Shown here: positions 1 to 10,500 of the stretch, in pieces
Layout: every line of letters begins with the position of its first letter
Numbering within the stretch: the first letter of the stretch is position 1
Notes under the pieces: generated by a model
The model's input: only the letters and a program-made list of their open reading frames with translations
Database searches by the model: none
What the model was told of the DNA's origin: nothing
NCBI GenBank assembly: GCA_905250075.1
Contig: CAJNOP010000702.1
Span: 1 to 64,000 of the forward strand
Direction of reading: 5' to 3'
Length of the DNA stretch: 64,000 bases
Source: Rotaria sp. Silwood1
Lineage: Eukaryota; Rotifera; Eurotatoria; Philodinida; Philodinidae
Made by a program: the position numbers and the translations under genes

Positions 1-297
1 CGTTTATACGAGAGTCAATAGATAGAAATGTAATGACTAGATAGAAAAAATGGATAGATGATTTTGAATCATCTTCAATTATCGTTCGTCGAAACGGAGA
101 ACTAATCAATTTTTTGTCCCTAGCGTCCAGCAGTGAACAGTTTCTTCAATTTTTTTCGAAATTTTCGGTATTAACGGGATCAGGGTTGGGATCGGGGTTG
201 ACATTGAAAAACGGAATTGGAGGAGAGTAAAAAACTTGGTCCCCCTAAGACATTAGTTTGGATTAGTAGGTTGATTTGAATACAGGTCAGTCTGTTT

Positions 298-2349
298 TTA
301 GTCTGAATTATTCATAGTCGTATGATTAATTGCCTTACTCGAATCAGCAGAGACGAGAGTGTAGTCTTCGGATTTCATCAAATGCATTTGACATAACACA
401 AAAGTTGATAGGTAGTTATGCAGCAGAGAGACTGCAACGGGTTTTACTTTATTCGTGCATGTTTGTTCATTTCTTAGCCGCATCAATTCATCACAAGCCA
501 AGAATATAAATAAACTCGTTGATAAGAACACTTGTCTGCAGTCGCAGCGAACAATTGCTTCTCCCAGGTCGGTAAATAGCTGCTGCAATGAACGATGGGC
601 ATCGATGAGAGAAATTTTTTCAACAGTATTTAAATACCCATTTTCTGTTTCTTCAAGGCACAATTTTCCGATATAAGCGGCCATAAGGTTGCAGATTTTT
701 TTAAGTTCTTGGGGCGAACTGAGTGTTTCGACGGAAGGCTCTTGTATGGCATCCATGATAGGCTTCCATATGCTCTTCATTCGATTCTTTAGATCATTCA
801 GATTCATTTCCCTGATTCGATTTCTTGCCCACTTTCTAATTTCTTCATGACTATCTGAATATAAAATTAAGTCTAGTGGTCCATGTTTATCATAAGGCAT
901 TAAAACCTCAGAAACATATTGAAGAAGCTCGGCTTGATCAAAGTTTTTTTGTGGTTCAAACGCGAGAGCCGCTTGTTTATAGTGCTCAACCATTGGCGCT
1001 GTGGTAGCTGCTGTTTTCCAGTGTTCTAATTCGAACTCTGTCATGCTTCGTGTGTCATAAGAAATTTTTACGGTTTTTTGACTTTCAGACGATTGAATAG
1101 ATTCGATTTTTGTCGCGATTATCGATGCATTCGCTTCGATAGCGTCAATAAATTTCTCATCATGCCCTTCGACATGTTGTGGTCCGAACAAGAAATGATT
1201 CAAAGGATTCAGGCCTTCAATGTCGTGAAGGTAACTGGCTCCAATAAATTGCCCCGGATTATCCAGTGCGCGATGAAAAGCCAATATTATGCAGCTGCGC
1301 GAATGACCTTCAGCTGTACGGTAGCGATGATGAACCAAACTACCGGACTGAAATATAGTAGACAGTGGGTAATTATCATCATGCACTTCAACCACTTGAG
1401 GTCGGGTAGTGTTTAAGGCTTTTTCTTGAAAAGCAAAAACATTTGCTATTGATTCTTCAGTGATAAAAATGGACGCATTTTCGGTCGAGAAAACGACTGG
1501 TTGACCATCAATCAGTTCAGTCTGGCAGTCCCTGACACCTTTCTGAGTACCGGGCAAAATAACGAAGTTTTGACCTTTAGGGCCGCTTGGTTGACCTTTT
1601 TCCCAAGTTAAAATAATTTTATACTCTTCATTAAATGGAGTATTGTCGATATGCAACATATTATCCTGTGCCAAAATGCTCAATGGTTCAGCATCTTTCC
1701 CTCGCGTATCTACCAAGCGAATTGCTCCGCCCACATTGAAGGAAATGAGGGAAACCATTAGTGGATGCAAAAAAGCTTCATTGAAATGCTGGTTGCTTAA
1801 AAAATCAGGATGATTTCCCAGGTTTACGTAAGCATGAATCCATGTTTTGCTACCGGCAGTGGTTAATAATTCTTCATAGTTTTTTATTAATTCTATAAAA
1901 TTTTTTCTATTGATCATGGAGCCAAAAGTAACTGCCCCTAGCTCCATCAGTTGTGTGGCCAGTACTTTGAATTCACCTAATAGCACCGTTGCTTTTTCAG
2001 AACCATAGACCATTGTCCATGCTCTTTCCAGAGATTCCATCAGCGCATTTCTAAAAGCTTCTTTTTGTGTTTGATTGGCAAAGCGTTTATATAAATTTTT
2101 ATAAGGTAATGTGTCAGGATCAACGAGATTAGCTTTGACCCGTATGCCGTGAATGCGTTGTGCTACCAGCGCATCGATTTCGGATGAAGATAAGTTTAAA
2201 TTAAACCGCATATGCCGACTTCTACAAAGACGAAATAATAATTGAGTATATACTGTACAAATACACTCAGGCTGAATCCATGGGATCTTAACCACGTCAT
2301 ACAACAAAGTCGTCTGATTTTGACGAAACTTACAGTATTTATAGAGCAT
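298..2349 (-). CDS. Intronless 683-aa protein with a PhyH-like (2-oxoglutarate/Fe dioxygenase) core
   Basis: One uninterrupted reading frame of 683 codons with no sign of introns, unlike most neighbours. The middle resembles the jelly-roll of phytanoyl-CoA dioxygenase-like proteins. An HID triad (HxD metal-ligand pattern, about residue 235) is followed by a Gly/Pro stretch and VILPGTQKG, which resembles the family's VxPGSHK segment. About 100 residues later come candidate distal His and Arg residues in the HHRYRTAEGHSRSC region. The N-terminal ~130 and C-terminal ~270 residues are not recognised. The ATG at 2349 is the most upstream; a second Met 46 codons in (about 2211) is also plausible because the extra N-terminus looks nonconserved. 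The gene is less AT-rich than its flanks and intron-free, which fits a retrocopy or horizontal acquisition. The dioxygenase assignment is inferred from motif order and is tentative; that it is a real protein-coding gene is much safer. Confidence 0.7.
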   Translation of the reverse strand: MLYKYCKFRQNQTTLLYDVVKIPWIQPECICTVYTQLLFRLCRSRHMRFNLNLSSSEIDALVAQRIHGIRVKANLVDPDTLPYKNLYKRFANQTQKEAFRNALMESLERAWTMVYGSEKATVLLGEFKVLATQLMELGAVTFGSMINRKNFIELIKNYEELLTTAGSKTWIHAYVNLGNHPDFLSNQHFNEAFLHPLMVSLISFNVGGAIRLVDTRGKDAEPLSILAQDNMLHIDNTPFNEEYKIILTWEKGQPSGPKGQNFVILPGTQKGVRDCQTELIDGQPVVFSTENASIFITEESIANVFAFQEKALNTTRPQVVEVHDDNYPLSTIFQSGSLVHHRYRTAEGHSRSCIILAFHRALDNPGQFIGASYLHDIEGLNPLNHFLFGPQHVEGHDEKFIDAIEANASIIATKIESIQSSESQKTVKISYDTRSMTEFELEHWKTAATTAPMVEHYKQAALAFEPQKNFDQAELLQYVSEVLMPYDKHGPLDLILYSDSHEEIRKWARNRIREMNLNDLKNRMKSIWKPIMDAIQEPSVETLSSPQELKKICNLMAAYIGKLCLEETENGYLNTVEKISLIDAHRSLQQLFTDLGEAIVRCDCRQVFLSTSLFIFLACDELMRLRNEQTCTNKVKPVAVSLLHNYLSTFVLCQMHLMKSEDYTLVSADSSKAINHTTMNNSD

Positions 2350-2984
2350 TTAATTCTAAGAATTTTGGTAAAAAGAGTTCACGGATAGCCCGTACTTCGT
2401 TGAAGATGCATGCAACATACTGAAGGCCTTAAAGCCCGAAAAATTGAGAAACACGTTTTTCGAATTCTTCACACATATTATTTTCCACTTAATTTCATCA
2501 AAACAAAACTAAAATAACTTCAGAGGACATCTTTCGATTCCTCGTGAATAGAGGTATTGAAAACCACTACAATGCATGAGTTTATTAAGAAAAGTCTTTC
2601 TGCACTACCTCGTGAATGGTCATTGCTCACTCAAAAAAGGGACATTCATTGCGAGCTCGGTAACGTCACAAGGCTGTATTGCTCGATATAGCTGCATATT
2701 GGGTTTGAAAGGGGCAACTACGCGCTACAATACGATCGGTTCAATGTTATCAGCGACTTTTCCTAGATCAAAATGTAGGGTCATCTATGAGGGTGATGGA
2801 TGAAGATGTGTGTGTATCATGATGATACTGTCAAACAACATCAACCCTCCTTCTTCATCCTCACTCAAACTCATCATCATATCCTCACCTTTACTCTTCA
2901 TCCTCACTTTCTATTCGATAGTTGTTCCCCTATCTGAGTTATTAAGCTCAATATTTTGTGCCTTATATTCTGAAATAGATAGTT
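2350..2984. other. Gene-free stretch
   Basis: I see no supported gene here. Around 2790-2880 there is a degraded GT-rich then C-rich segment (gatggatgaagatgtgtgtg followed by catcctcactc) that may be an old copy of the telomere-like hairpin family seen elsewhere in the window. Confidence 0.5.
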
Positions 2985-3390
2985 GTTTCCATGTTGTGCA
3001 AGAATGTGTCATGTGTGTGGGTGTCCATAGTATGTTCCTAACAGAAAGAGGAAGAAAACAATCTCGTATTCTGTAATTCGATTATTTTTCTTTTTATTTT
3101 GTCGACATGTTCGGTTGGTATTCTCCAACATCTAGTAATGACAACAAGGAAAAGCAAACACACTATTGCATACGATATACATATCCTAGTTTCCATGTTG
3201 TGCAAGAATGTGTCATCTGTGTGGGTGTCTATAGTATGTCTCGTACAGAAAGAGGAAGAAAACAATCTCGTGTTCTGTACTTCAACTATTTTTCCTTTTA
3301 CTTTGTCAGTGTGTTCGGTTGGTACTTTCCAACAGACGGTAAGAACAAGAAAGAAAAGAGAGAGTGATGCTGGATCAAACGACAAACAGA
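2985..3390. repeat. Tandem duplication, 2 copies, 204-bp period
   Basis: The segment starting GTTTCCATGTTGTGCAAG at 2985 recurs at 3189, so the period is 204 bp, with about 85-90 percent identity. In the part I aligned, almost all differences are transitions. On the minus strand both copies keep one reading frame (3385 to 3038) that encodes a hydrophobic stretch, then CW(K/R)(V/I)PTEH, then QNTRLFSSSFC. The downstream copy ends with TAG right after the Cys, while the upstream copy reads through. This could be a tiny duplicated secreted-protein gene, but the differences do not clearly favour synonymous sites. Confidence 0.8.
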
Positions 3391-3479
3391 CAGATTTGTA
3401 TTCAATCCAATATTATCAATCTGTTCGTCTAAACTCATGCTTTTCAGCAATAGATTTCTTGCCGGAATAAAGTAATTTG

Positions 3480-4100
3480 TTGTCATTTTCCTTGAAAAAT
3501 GCAGAAATAAATGCAGGCTTAATTGTTCGCCGACGCGTTTCCTGGTTTTTCTGCATACTCTTCAGATTACTCACGAAAAAAATTCGTATAAAAACGCATT
3601 CCAACGCAAACTTTTAGAGAAAAAAACGCTGTTTTTGCGTTCAAACGCATCTTCTTTTGTCGGAGACGTATCTAAAAGCATCGGTTTTCGTTTTCAACAC
3701 GTTTAAATGCATCTTTTTTTATTTATAACCCTTTTTTTTCAACTTAAAATGCCATCCAAAATCTTCATTCGAACATGTTTAATTTTATTCGTTACGACGC
3801 GTTTATATATCACGCATCTTAATGCGTTTTTTTGATTTCTTTTGCTGAAAACACAATCCTTTTACAAACATACGTAAACGCATATTTTTCAACCCACTTT
3901 TTACAATAAAACGCTTTTTTCCGATAAAAGTGTTCGGACGTGTATTTCAATTCATGCTTTTTCTTGTAAAAATGAAGCTTTTACAAGCACGTTAGAAAGC
4001 ATGTTTTAATAAATGCGTCATAAAGCAAATGATTAATTTTACAAGCAAGTTGAAAGAATGTTTTTGTTCGTATCTTGAGTAAAAACATCGTTATAGGATG
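3480..4100. repeat. Degenerate interspersed AACGCAT/ATGCGTT-rich tract
   Basis: The words aacgcat, acgcatc, gcgttt and acgcttttt recur at irregular spacing through about 600 bases without forming an open frame. It reads as a decayed satellite-like or low-complexity tract. No gene is seen. Confidence 0.45.
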
Positions 4101-4374
4101 TAAAAGTCTGCTGCTGTTCTGAAAAAAACATTACAGATACTTTTTTCTTCTTTCTACACTAAGTGGGGCAGTATTATTTATAGAACTTCTATGATCTATA
4201 TTCTTAGTGTCTTCTTCTTTATCTTTTTGTGTTCATTTCAGTATTTGTTTTCTTTAGCATTAATTAGATGAAGCCTTTGTAAATATTTTTTGGGTTTTTT
4301 GTTTTCTCTATTATCGAGAAAAACTTTACAATGTAACAGAAACATGTTCATCTCAAATAGGGTGACCCTTTGTC

Positions 4375-4545
4375 TTTACTATCCTTTATAATAAAGGATA
4401 AAGATAAATGAATCCTTTACTTTTAGAAAATAAAGATAAATGAATCATTTATTTTTTAAAAATAAAGATAAATAAATAAAGGTAAATGATTCATTTATCT
4501 TTTAAAATAAAGATAAAGTAAAGGAATAAAGGATCCTTTTTTTGA
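4375..4545. repeat. AT-rich short tandem repeat around AATAAAGATAAATGAATC
   Basis: The word AATAAAGATAAA recurs at least five times between 4400 and 4520, interleaved with its reverse complement (TTTATCTTT, TCCTTTATAATAAAGGA), so the tract can fold on itself. There is no coding content. Confidence 0.65.
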
Positions 4546-4629
4546 GGGCTGATGATGTTGGAAGTGCTCTAGGACGGCAGAGATCATGTTCAGAAAAATT
4601 TTTATCATAAAATAAATGTATTTGTACTA

Positions 4630-5180
4630 AAAAGAAGCTATTTGAGGCATAATATGATTTTCTGCATCCCCTCCAATATTTAGAAGACTTCAATTAGCAA
4701 AGTGAAGATCCAGTCAGAACTGATATCATATTTTGAATCAGCATTAAAAATGGAGCTGATCTGTGAATATTTCAAAAACTTTTCAGTTCATTTTTTCTCA
4801 TCGAAAACTTTTCTCGTACTCCTCTCCACGACATTTGAGTCGCAAAAATGAAACCCATGAAAACGATGTTTTCGTCATTTATATATTGGTCATTTTGTAT
4901 TCTATTATCATTTTACAACTTGAGAGCTTGTTTGCCATTACGGGAACCACTTTTAGGCAAAATTTATTTCTGCGACTCAAATGCCCTGGAGGGGAGTACG
5001 GGAAAATTTTTTGATGAGAAAAAATGAACTGAAAAGTTTTTGAAATATTCACAGGCCAGCTCCATTTTTAATGCTGATTCAAAATATGATTTTACTTTTG
5101 ATTCCATTTTCAATTTTCTGATTGAAGTCTTCTAAACATTGGAGGAAATGTAGTAATTCATAGTATGTCTCAACTACAAT
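4630..5180. mobile_element. Foldback element with ~190-bp inverted arms (non-autonomous)
   Basis: The left arm (about 4630-4850) and right arm (about 4968-5180) are imperfect reverse complements. Matched landmarks are CCTCCAATxTTTAGAAGACTTC, GCATTAAAAATGGAGCTG, the block TTTTCAGTTCATTTTTTCTC, and ATTTGAGTCGCA. The spacer of about 120 bp has no transposase. A related single arm, including GAATCAGCA..AAAA..GAG.TGxTCTxT, occurs at about 28945-29028 next to the assembly gap, and a weaker relative is at about 11465-11545. This is a dispersed family, probably mobilised by an element outside the window. Confidence 0.75.
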
Positions 5181-5478
5181 TGACGTCAAAATGTAATGCG
5201 CCTTGATATTTTTTAAATATCTCGAGAACGAAAGCAGCCAGAAACCTGCGGTTTTCACCATTTGAAAGAGAAATGTGTGAGAAGTAAAATTTTGCCAAAT
5301 TTGTTTGGTCAATAATCTACCAATCGTGTGAGCGCTCATTGGACATTTTGAAGACTGTCTAGAGAAACTATTTGTCATTAGATTTTAGATTCCATTATGA
5401 CCATTCTATGGGAAAAATTGTTCGCTTTAGATCTACCCAAGGCTGAGCTCGCTAGCTTGCTTTGTTCAAGAGAGTGTA

Positions 5479-5541
5479 GGATGGGGATGTGGGTGTGGGT
5501 GTGGTGACCGACAAAGAGAACATCCACACACCCACACCTCA
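5479..5541. repeat. Telomere-like hairpin (TGTGGG arm / AAGAGAA linker / CCCACA arm)
   Basis: The G-rich arm GATGTGGGTGTGGGTGTGG (about 5484-5503) is followed by a linker containing ACAAAGAGAA, then the C-rich arm CATCCACACACCCACACC. It sits exactly at the 5' limit of the TPR gene fragment. One of about fourteen such units in the window. Confidence 0.85.
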
Positions 5542-6070
5542 TGTTAATTTGGATCATGTTTATGCTACACTAAAAAAGTGGGATCTCTTGTTGAAATATT
5601 ACCTTAAGGCTCTATTCATACAATTTAAAGTTCTTCCTCGAGGACATTTTGACTTCGACGGTAGTTTTACACAATTAGGTCGTGTCTTCATTTTGGAGAA
5701 ACAATTCGAATGTGTAAAAATATGTTTCAAAGCTGCACGCAATATTATTTTGGCGACTGCTCCCAAGAACCATCTTATGCGAGCCGAATATCTATTACAA
5801 TTTGGTGATTCGAAGCAGCAAAAACGACACTTTCGTCGAGCGTTCGTTTGGTATCAACATGTTTTGTCAGCTCGTCAAAAATGTTTGCCTTCCAATCATC
5901 GTGACATTGGCAATGTATATGAGAAAATAGGTGAGGGTCTGCGAGAACTTGGATATATTGAAGAAGCCATTGAAAACTATCAACATGCGTTGAACATTTC
6001 TATTGAGAAATGGTCACAAGATCATCCGTTCATTGCTAATCTCAAACAAGTCTTGTCACAATTTATCTGA
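5536..6070 (+). pseudogene. TPR (kinesin-light-chain-type) protein, C-terminal fragment
   Basis: About 175 residues of tandem TPR units ending at a TGA stop (6068-6070). Recognisable helices include NLDHVYATLKKWDLLLKYY, then QLGRVFILEKQFECVKICF, then IGEGLRELGYIEEAIENYQHALNI, with the typical spacing of about 42 residues and a LPxxH-type linker. This type is very abundant in bdelloids and probably acts as a protein-interaction scaffold. The open frame runs upstream into the telomere-like hairpin, and the first TPR helix starts immediately after the C-rich arm. No earlier TPR sequence is visible upstream. The N-terminal part therefore appears to have been lost at this junction rather than simply interrupted. 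An ATG lies inside the hairpin (5489), so a short product is conceivable, but a truncated relic is more likely. Confidence 0.75.
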
Positions 6071-7516
6071 GTAGCGTAGACTTCAGTTTCTATTTTATTA
6101 TGCTTTTCTGTTTTATAAATGTAAAAATATATCAATTACGAATGTTTTATTTAGCAACAAAAAGTTTTTATATGAAATCAACAATTGATTCATATTTATT
6201 TTGAAGTCTAATTTTTTTTTCATGATACGAAAAGTGTATGAATCATAATAGAGAAAAAAATTTTTATTTATTTATTTTTTCTTTACTGTTGAATTTTCGG
6301 TCCTATCTATATGACCATCATCAGAACAATAATGAAACGATTGTAGAAAAGATAATTCACCACGACTTGAATCATGGACGATAATTATGACTAGTCTAAT
6401 ACCACGACCTGTTTCATGAAAATCAATATTAAAATTTGATATACTCAATTCTTAAACTAATAATAATTGTAATTCAATCTCTAAATAGAGGGTATGGGTC
6501 TTCTCTCCACTCATACCCACACCCACCTTCTGAGTTAAATTCTTTAAAAACGAAAATCTATTGGATACTCGTAGTGAAAATTAGATTATTCTTGAAACAG
6601 TATCAATATCTCGATTCATGCTAAAACTTGAAGCAAACTATTTGAGAAAACTCAACTTATATTTGTAAAATTTTTCCGCAGAAAAATAGGAGTAGAATAC
6701 GTTTATGTGAGCATGACAGAAGTTCTCACTTCGGAAAAAAATATTTCTTTTGTTTGATATCGAGACAAGACTTTCTGAAAAATGATCTTTTAATGATTAT
6801 AGAATAGCAATTTATTTGTTTTGAATACAAAACTGAAATTAAAAACTAAAGTGTGATTCGTTCATTGAAAAATGACTGAAAATCATTCATTGAGAGAGAC
6901 ACTGGAAAAGACCAGTACAGGATTTCTAATGAACTGACATGAATAGTTCTTTAATAAATGAAAAAAAACCAATTTTCGGCCTTCAGATCCCCAGAAAGGC
7001 ATGGTGATATAGAAAAAAACTTTTTTTTTTTGAAATAAGTGCAAGATATTGAAAGATTTTTCTGGAGCTTTATGCATACACCAAGCCTAGATACTCGGAA
7101 TAAACAAATTTTTGCATTCATAAGAGTCTTTTAAACTGGAAAAATGAAGTTTTGGTCTGTAAAAATGCAGATTTCATCAGCGGAAAAAAACAAGTTTTTG
7201 TCTATATACAATTAATTTAGTACAAGAAATTCGAAAGAATTAATGGAAAAAGAAACATGGGTATAACTGTATTAAATTAAGTTTAAAAACAAAATTTGCA
7301 GAAGTTCATCTTACAACATCTTAGACATCTCAATGTTTATGAATACCACATACATTTCTCGAGAATTATAGCCAGTATATGAGGAGAGATCAGTCAAAAC
7401 TGGACATTCTTTATGGATGAGTTCTTATAGAAAAGAAACTGACGAGTCATCAAATGTATGTAAAATGATTGATTTTTTTGTAATTAAGAATCTTTTTTTT
7501 AAATACTTTATTTCAG
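6071..7516. other. Gene-free stretch with one small telomere-like hairpin
   Basis: AT-rich with no supported gene. At about 6487-6526, GGGTATGGGTCTTCTCTCC precedes CATACCCACACCC. Read on the minus strand, the linker contains GAGAGAAGA, matching the purine linker of the other hairpins. The expected N-terminal half of the downstream TRPM channel is not found here. Confidence 0.55.
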
Positions 7517-7591
7517 ATTACAAAGAATGATGAGTGAGTAGAAATCAATGAATAATTTCAATATGTTATAACTGACTTATTTTAATTATAG

Positions 7592-10500
7592 TCTATCTCA
7601 AGATGGTATAAACTATTATGTTGATGAAAAAAATACAAAAGATGGAAACAGTACAACTTATTGGAAGCGTTTTCGTTATTTTCATGAAAGTCCAGTGGTA
7701 AAACTGTCTTATCATTTTGTAAGTCAATATTTCAGTTTTTTATATAACAAATGAAAAAATGTTTGATAAATTAGATTAGCTATCTGTGGTTTTTACTTGT
7801 ATTCAGTTACATGATGCTTTATCATCTTGATGCTCGCAATACATTTGATATTCCTCATTGGACTGAAATTAATGTGATTATTACTGTTTCAACTATGCTT
7901 TTTGAAGAAGCTCGAAGAGTAAAATTAATTTTTTGTAATGAAAAGACTTTTTTTGTTTTGTGATGTGAAGCTTCGTTATCAATATGTTACACGTATGACT
8001 GAACGATGGGGTTCAACAGGATCTACGGCTTTCACATTTTTATCGAATGTATTTTATGTTCTACCATATTTTTTGTTTTACATGGGTCTTGGTTTTCGAT
8101 ATGGTAGTTACAACGAAGGTTTACTTCCTACTGCGAGGTTTGTTGAGAATTTTGAAAAATTCATGATGAATCGAATATATATTTTAGAATCATTTGGGCA
8201 CTTGATCTTGCATTGTGGTATCTCCGATCACTTAAGTTTATTATAGCTTTAAAATTTTTAGGACCAAAATTATTGATGCTAAAAAATATGGTTAGTCAAC
8301 AAAGGATGAGGGACGTTAAAAGCACAAATCAGTCCTCCTATCAGAAGTTTACTTGCATCAAAATTAGACCATTTATGACATTCTTTATATTGTATCTGAG
8401 TCGATTTATTTACCCGTCTTTTGTTCATATGAAATGCTCTAAAAAGTTCGAAGATGGAGTACGTTTCGATACTTGTTGTTCCACTCATTCATTTTTATGT
8501 TTAGTTAATTTTCTACATGAAATTGAACCTCTTGATTTTCTCTATCGGTTGATATTCAGAAGCACAAGAAAGTATTGTTCCATTAGCTTTTTCCATATCG
8601 ATACTTCACTACTACTATATATAATATAGTGACTCTTAGGATGATCACCACCTAGCAATCTTAGTTAATAATGAAATCTGTGTTTGATATGATTTGAAAA
8701 GTGTTATTGACATTAGCTTAGTACAGTGAAAATCTCCTAAAGACAAAATGGGCACCAGAGTATTTCGAACGAAACATTTGCATAATATATGGTGCCGAAT
8801 AGTAAGCTATTGGAGCAAAAATGTTGCTTTCGAATCTTCCCTTTATATAAAGCAGAACAACATAAAATACATAACGTGCTCTCCAATAAATAATGCATTG
8901 TTAGCAGTATCAAATCTAAATGATACAAGCATGCGTATAAGAGTAAAGTAATGCAGCGACTTATTTTCGAAATTGAAGACTAGAGTTCTATTCATAATAA
9001 AAGCATTGTCATATTCTCTGTGTTGATGATACAGCTGACAGTGTTTCCTGAATCGCAGTTTATAAAACAAATTTGAGTTTTTACTCTACCATGAATGCTT
9101 TGCCACTTGATTTTGTCAACAATCAATCACATAGTGTACTGAACAGAAAAAATTGTTTCATATTCACATGTATAATTCAAGGACAACGTATCTTTCTAAT
9201 GTTTTATTGCACTTGATTTCTTTTACGATTAATGTCTAAAAACTTTATACTACACTCTTGTAGTTACCAATAAAATGTAAATAATAGGCTTCTGACAGTA
9301 TGTCGATTTGTTCTTTTAACGATTCCCATCCTTTATGAATAATATATAATAAAGTTTATACAATGTGAATAGTAATTTTAGCTTTGGGACTTATTCGTTT
9401 TTGTCTATATGATTTTTATAGCAATAGCTGCTTATGCAGTTGTATCTCGAGCATTGATTTTTTATAAAGAAGTACCATTTACCGGTCGTGGAATTCTTAG
9501 TGAAATTTTTTATGAACCATATTGGTTTATTTATGGAGAATTCTCAGATAAAGATTTACTTGATGGTAATTATTCTTTTACTTATTTTGTAATGACCTAT
9601 TTAGTTTTCATATATATAGAGCGGATTAAGAATGGTACTAATGCTGGAGGAGGAGGCGTTGCAGAAGCAACGGCGACACATGTTTTGTTAGGATTTCATA
9701 TGTTATTTATTAATATTCTTTTACTCAATTTATTAGTTGCCGTTTTTGCGTAAGTATCAATTGGAAATGTATGGATATAAACAAGCCATTAGAGTATTTG
9801 TCATATACTTTATAAAAAAATTTTGTGTTCGAGTAGTGATGCTATCAATGTATCTACTAGCTATGAATGTGTTCCATTATTTTTCAAATAAGCGTTGATA
9901 GAAACATCGTAGAGCCTTAGTGCTACAATTTCCATCCTTCAAAAGAGAAGAATCATCGAAATATATCGAAATTTAGTTGGTCAGTAATAAATCAATGAGA
10001 TGAGTTCTTGGTGGAGATTTTTGTAAACGATATTCTGAAACTAGTTCTCTTATGATTTCGACTTTAATAAGACTAATCAATAGAAAAATTTCTTCTTTGT
10101 CGATCTACATCTACACAAGACCGGCATTTCCCTAACACCCTAAAAACTGAAGCGATACATGAAGTGTATAATTGATCGCTAAACGTCTAATATAGACACT
10201 TCAAGTGTCAATAGATAACCGATTTTATAATTAAAGTTATACTATTTTATTGTTCATATGTTTTCGTTTTACATTTTTCGACTAGCATGGAAAGTAATTT
10301 TTGAGTAGAAGAATGATTGAAATTTATGTACACGATAAGAAGAAGTACATCACCTATTCAACTTTAGAATTTGAAAATAACATAAATATCTAGAAAATAA
10401 AAACTATGTAGATAACCATCATGAATTTCAAAAATTAAATGATTCACCAAATGCAAAGCAGCATGAAAAGTATTGCTTTTAAAAAAAGCAAAGTATTGAA

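Noticed and set aside
3038-3385. Calling the duplicated mini-ORF a confident gene
   Set aside because: Differences between copies are mainly transitions and largely nonsynonymous in that frame; kept only as a finding.
5489-5535. ATG inside the telomere-like hairpin as the genuine start of the TPR protein
   Set aside because: The first ~16 residues are translated repeat (GVGVVTDKENIHTPTP), and the TPR helix begins just after the hairpin, so the start is fortuitous.
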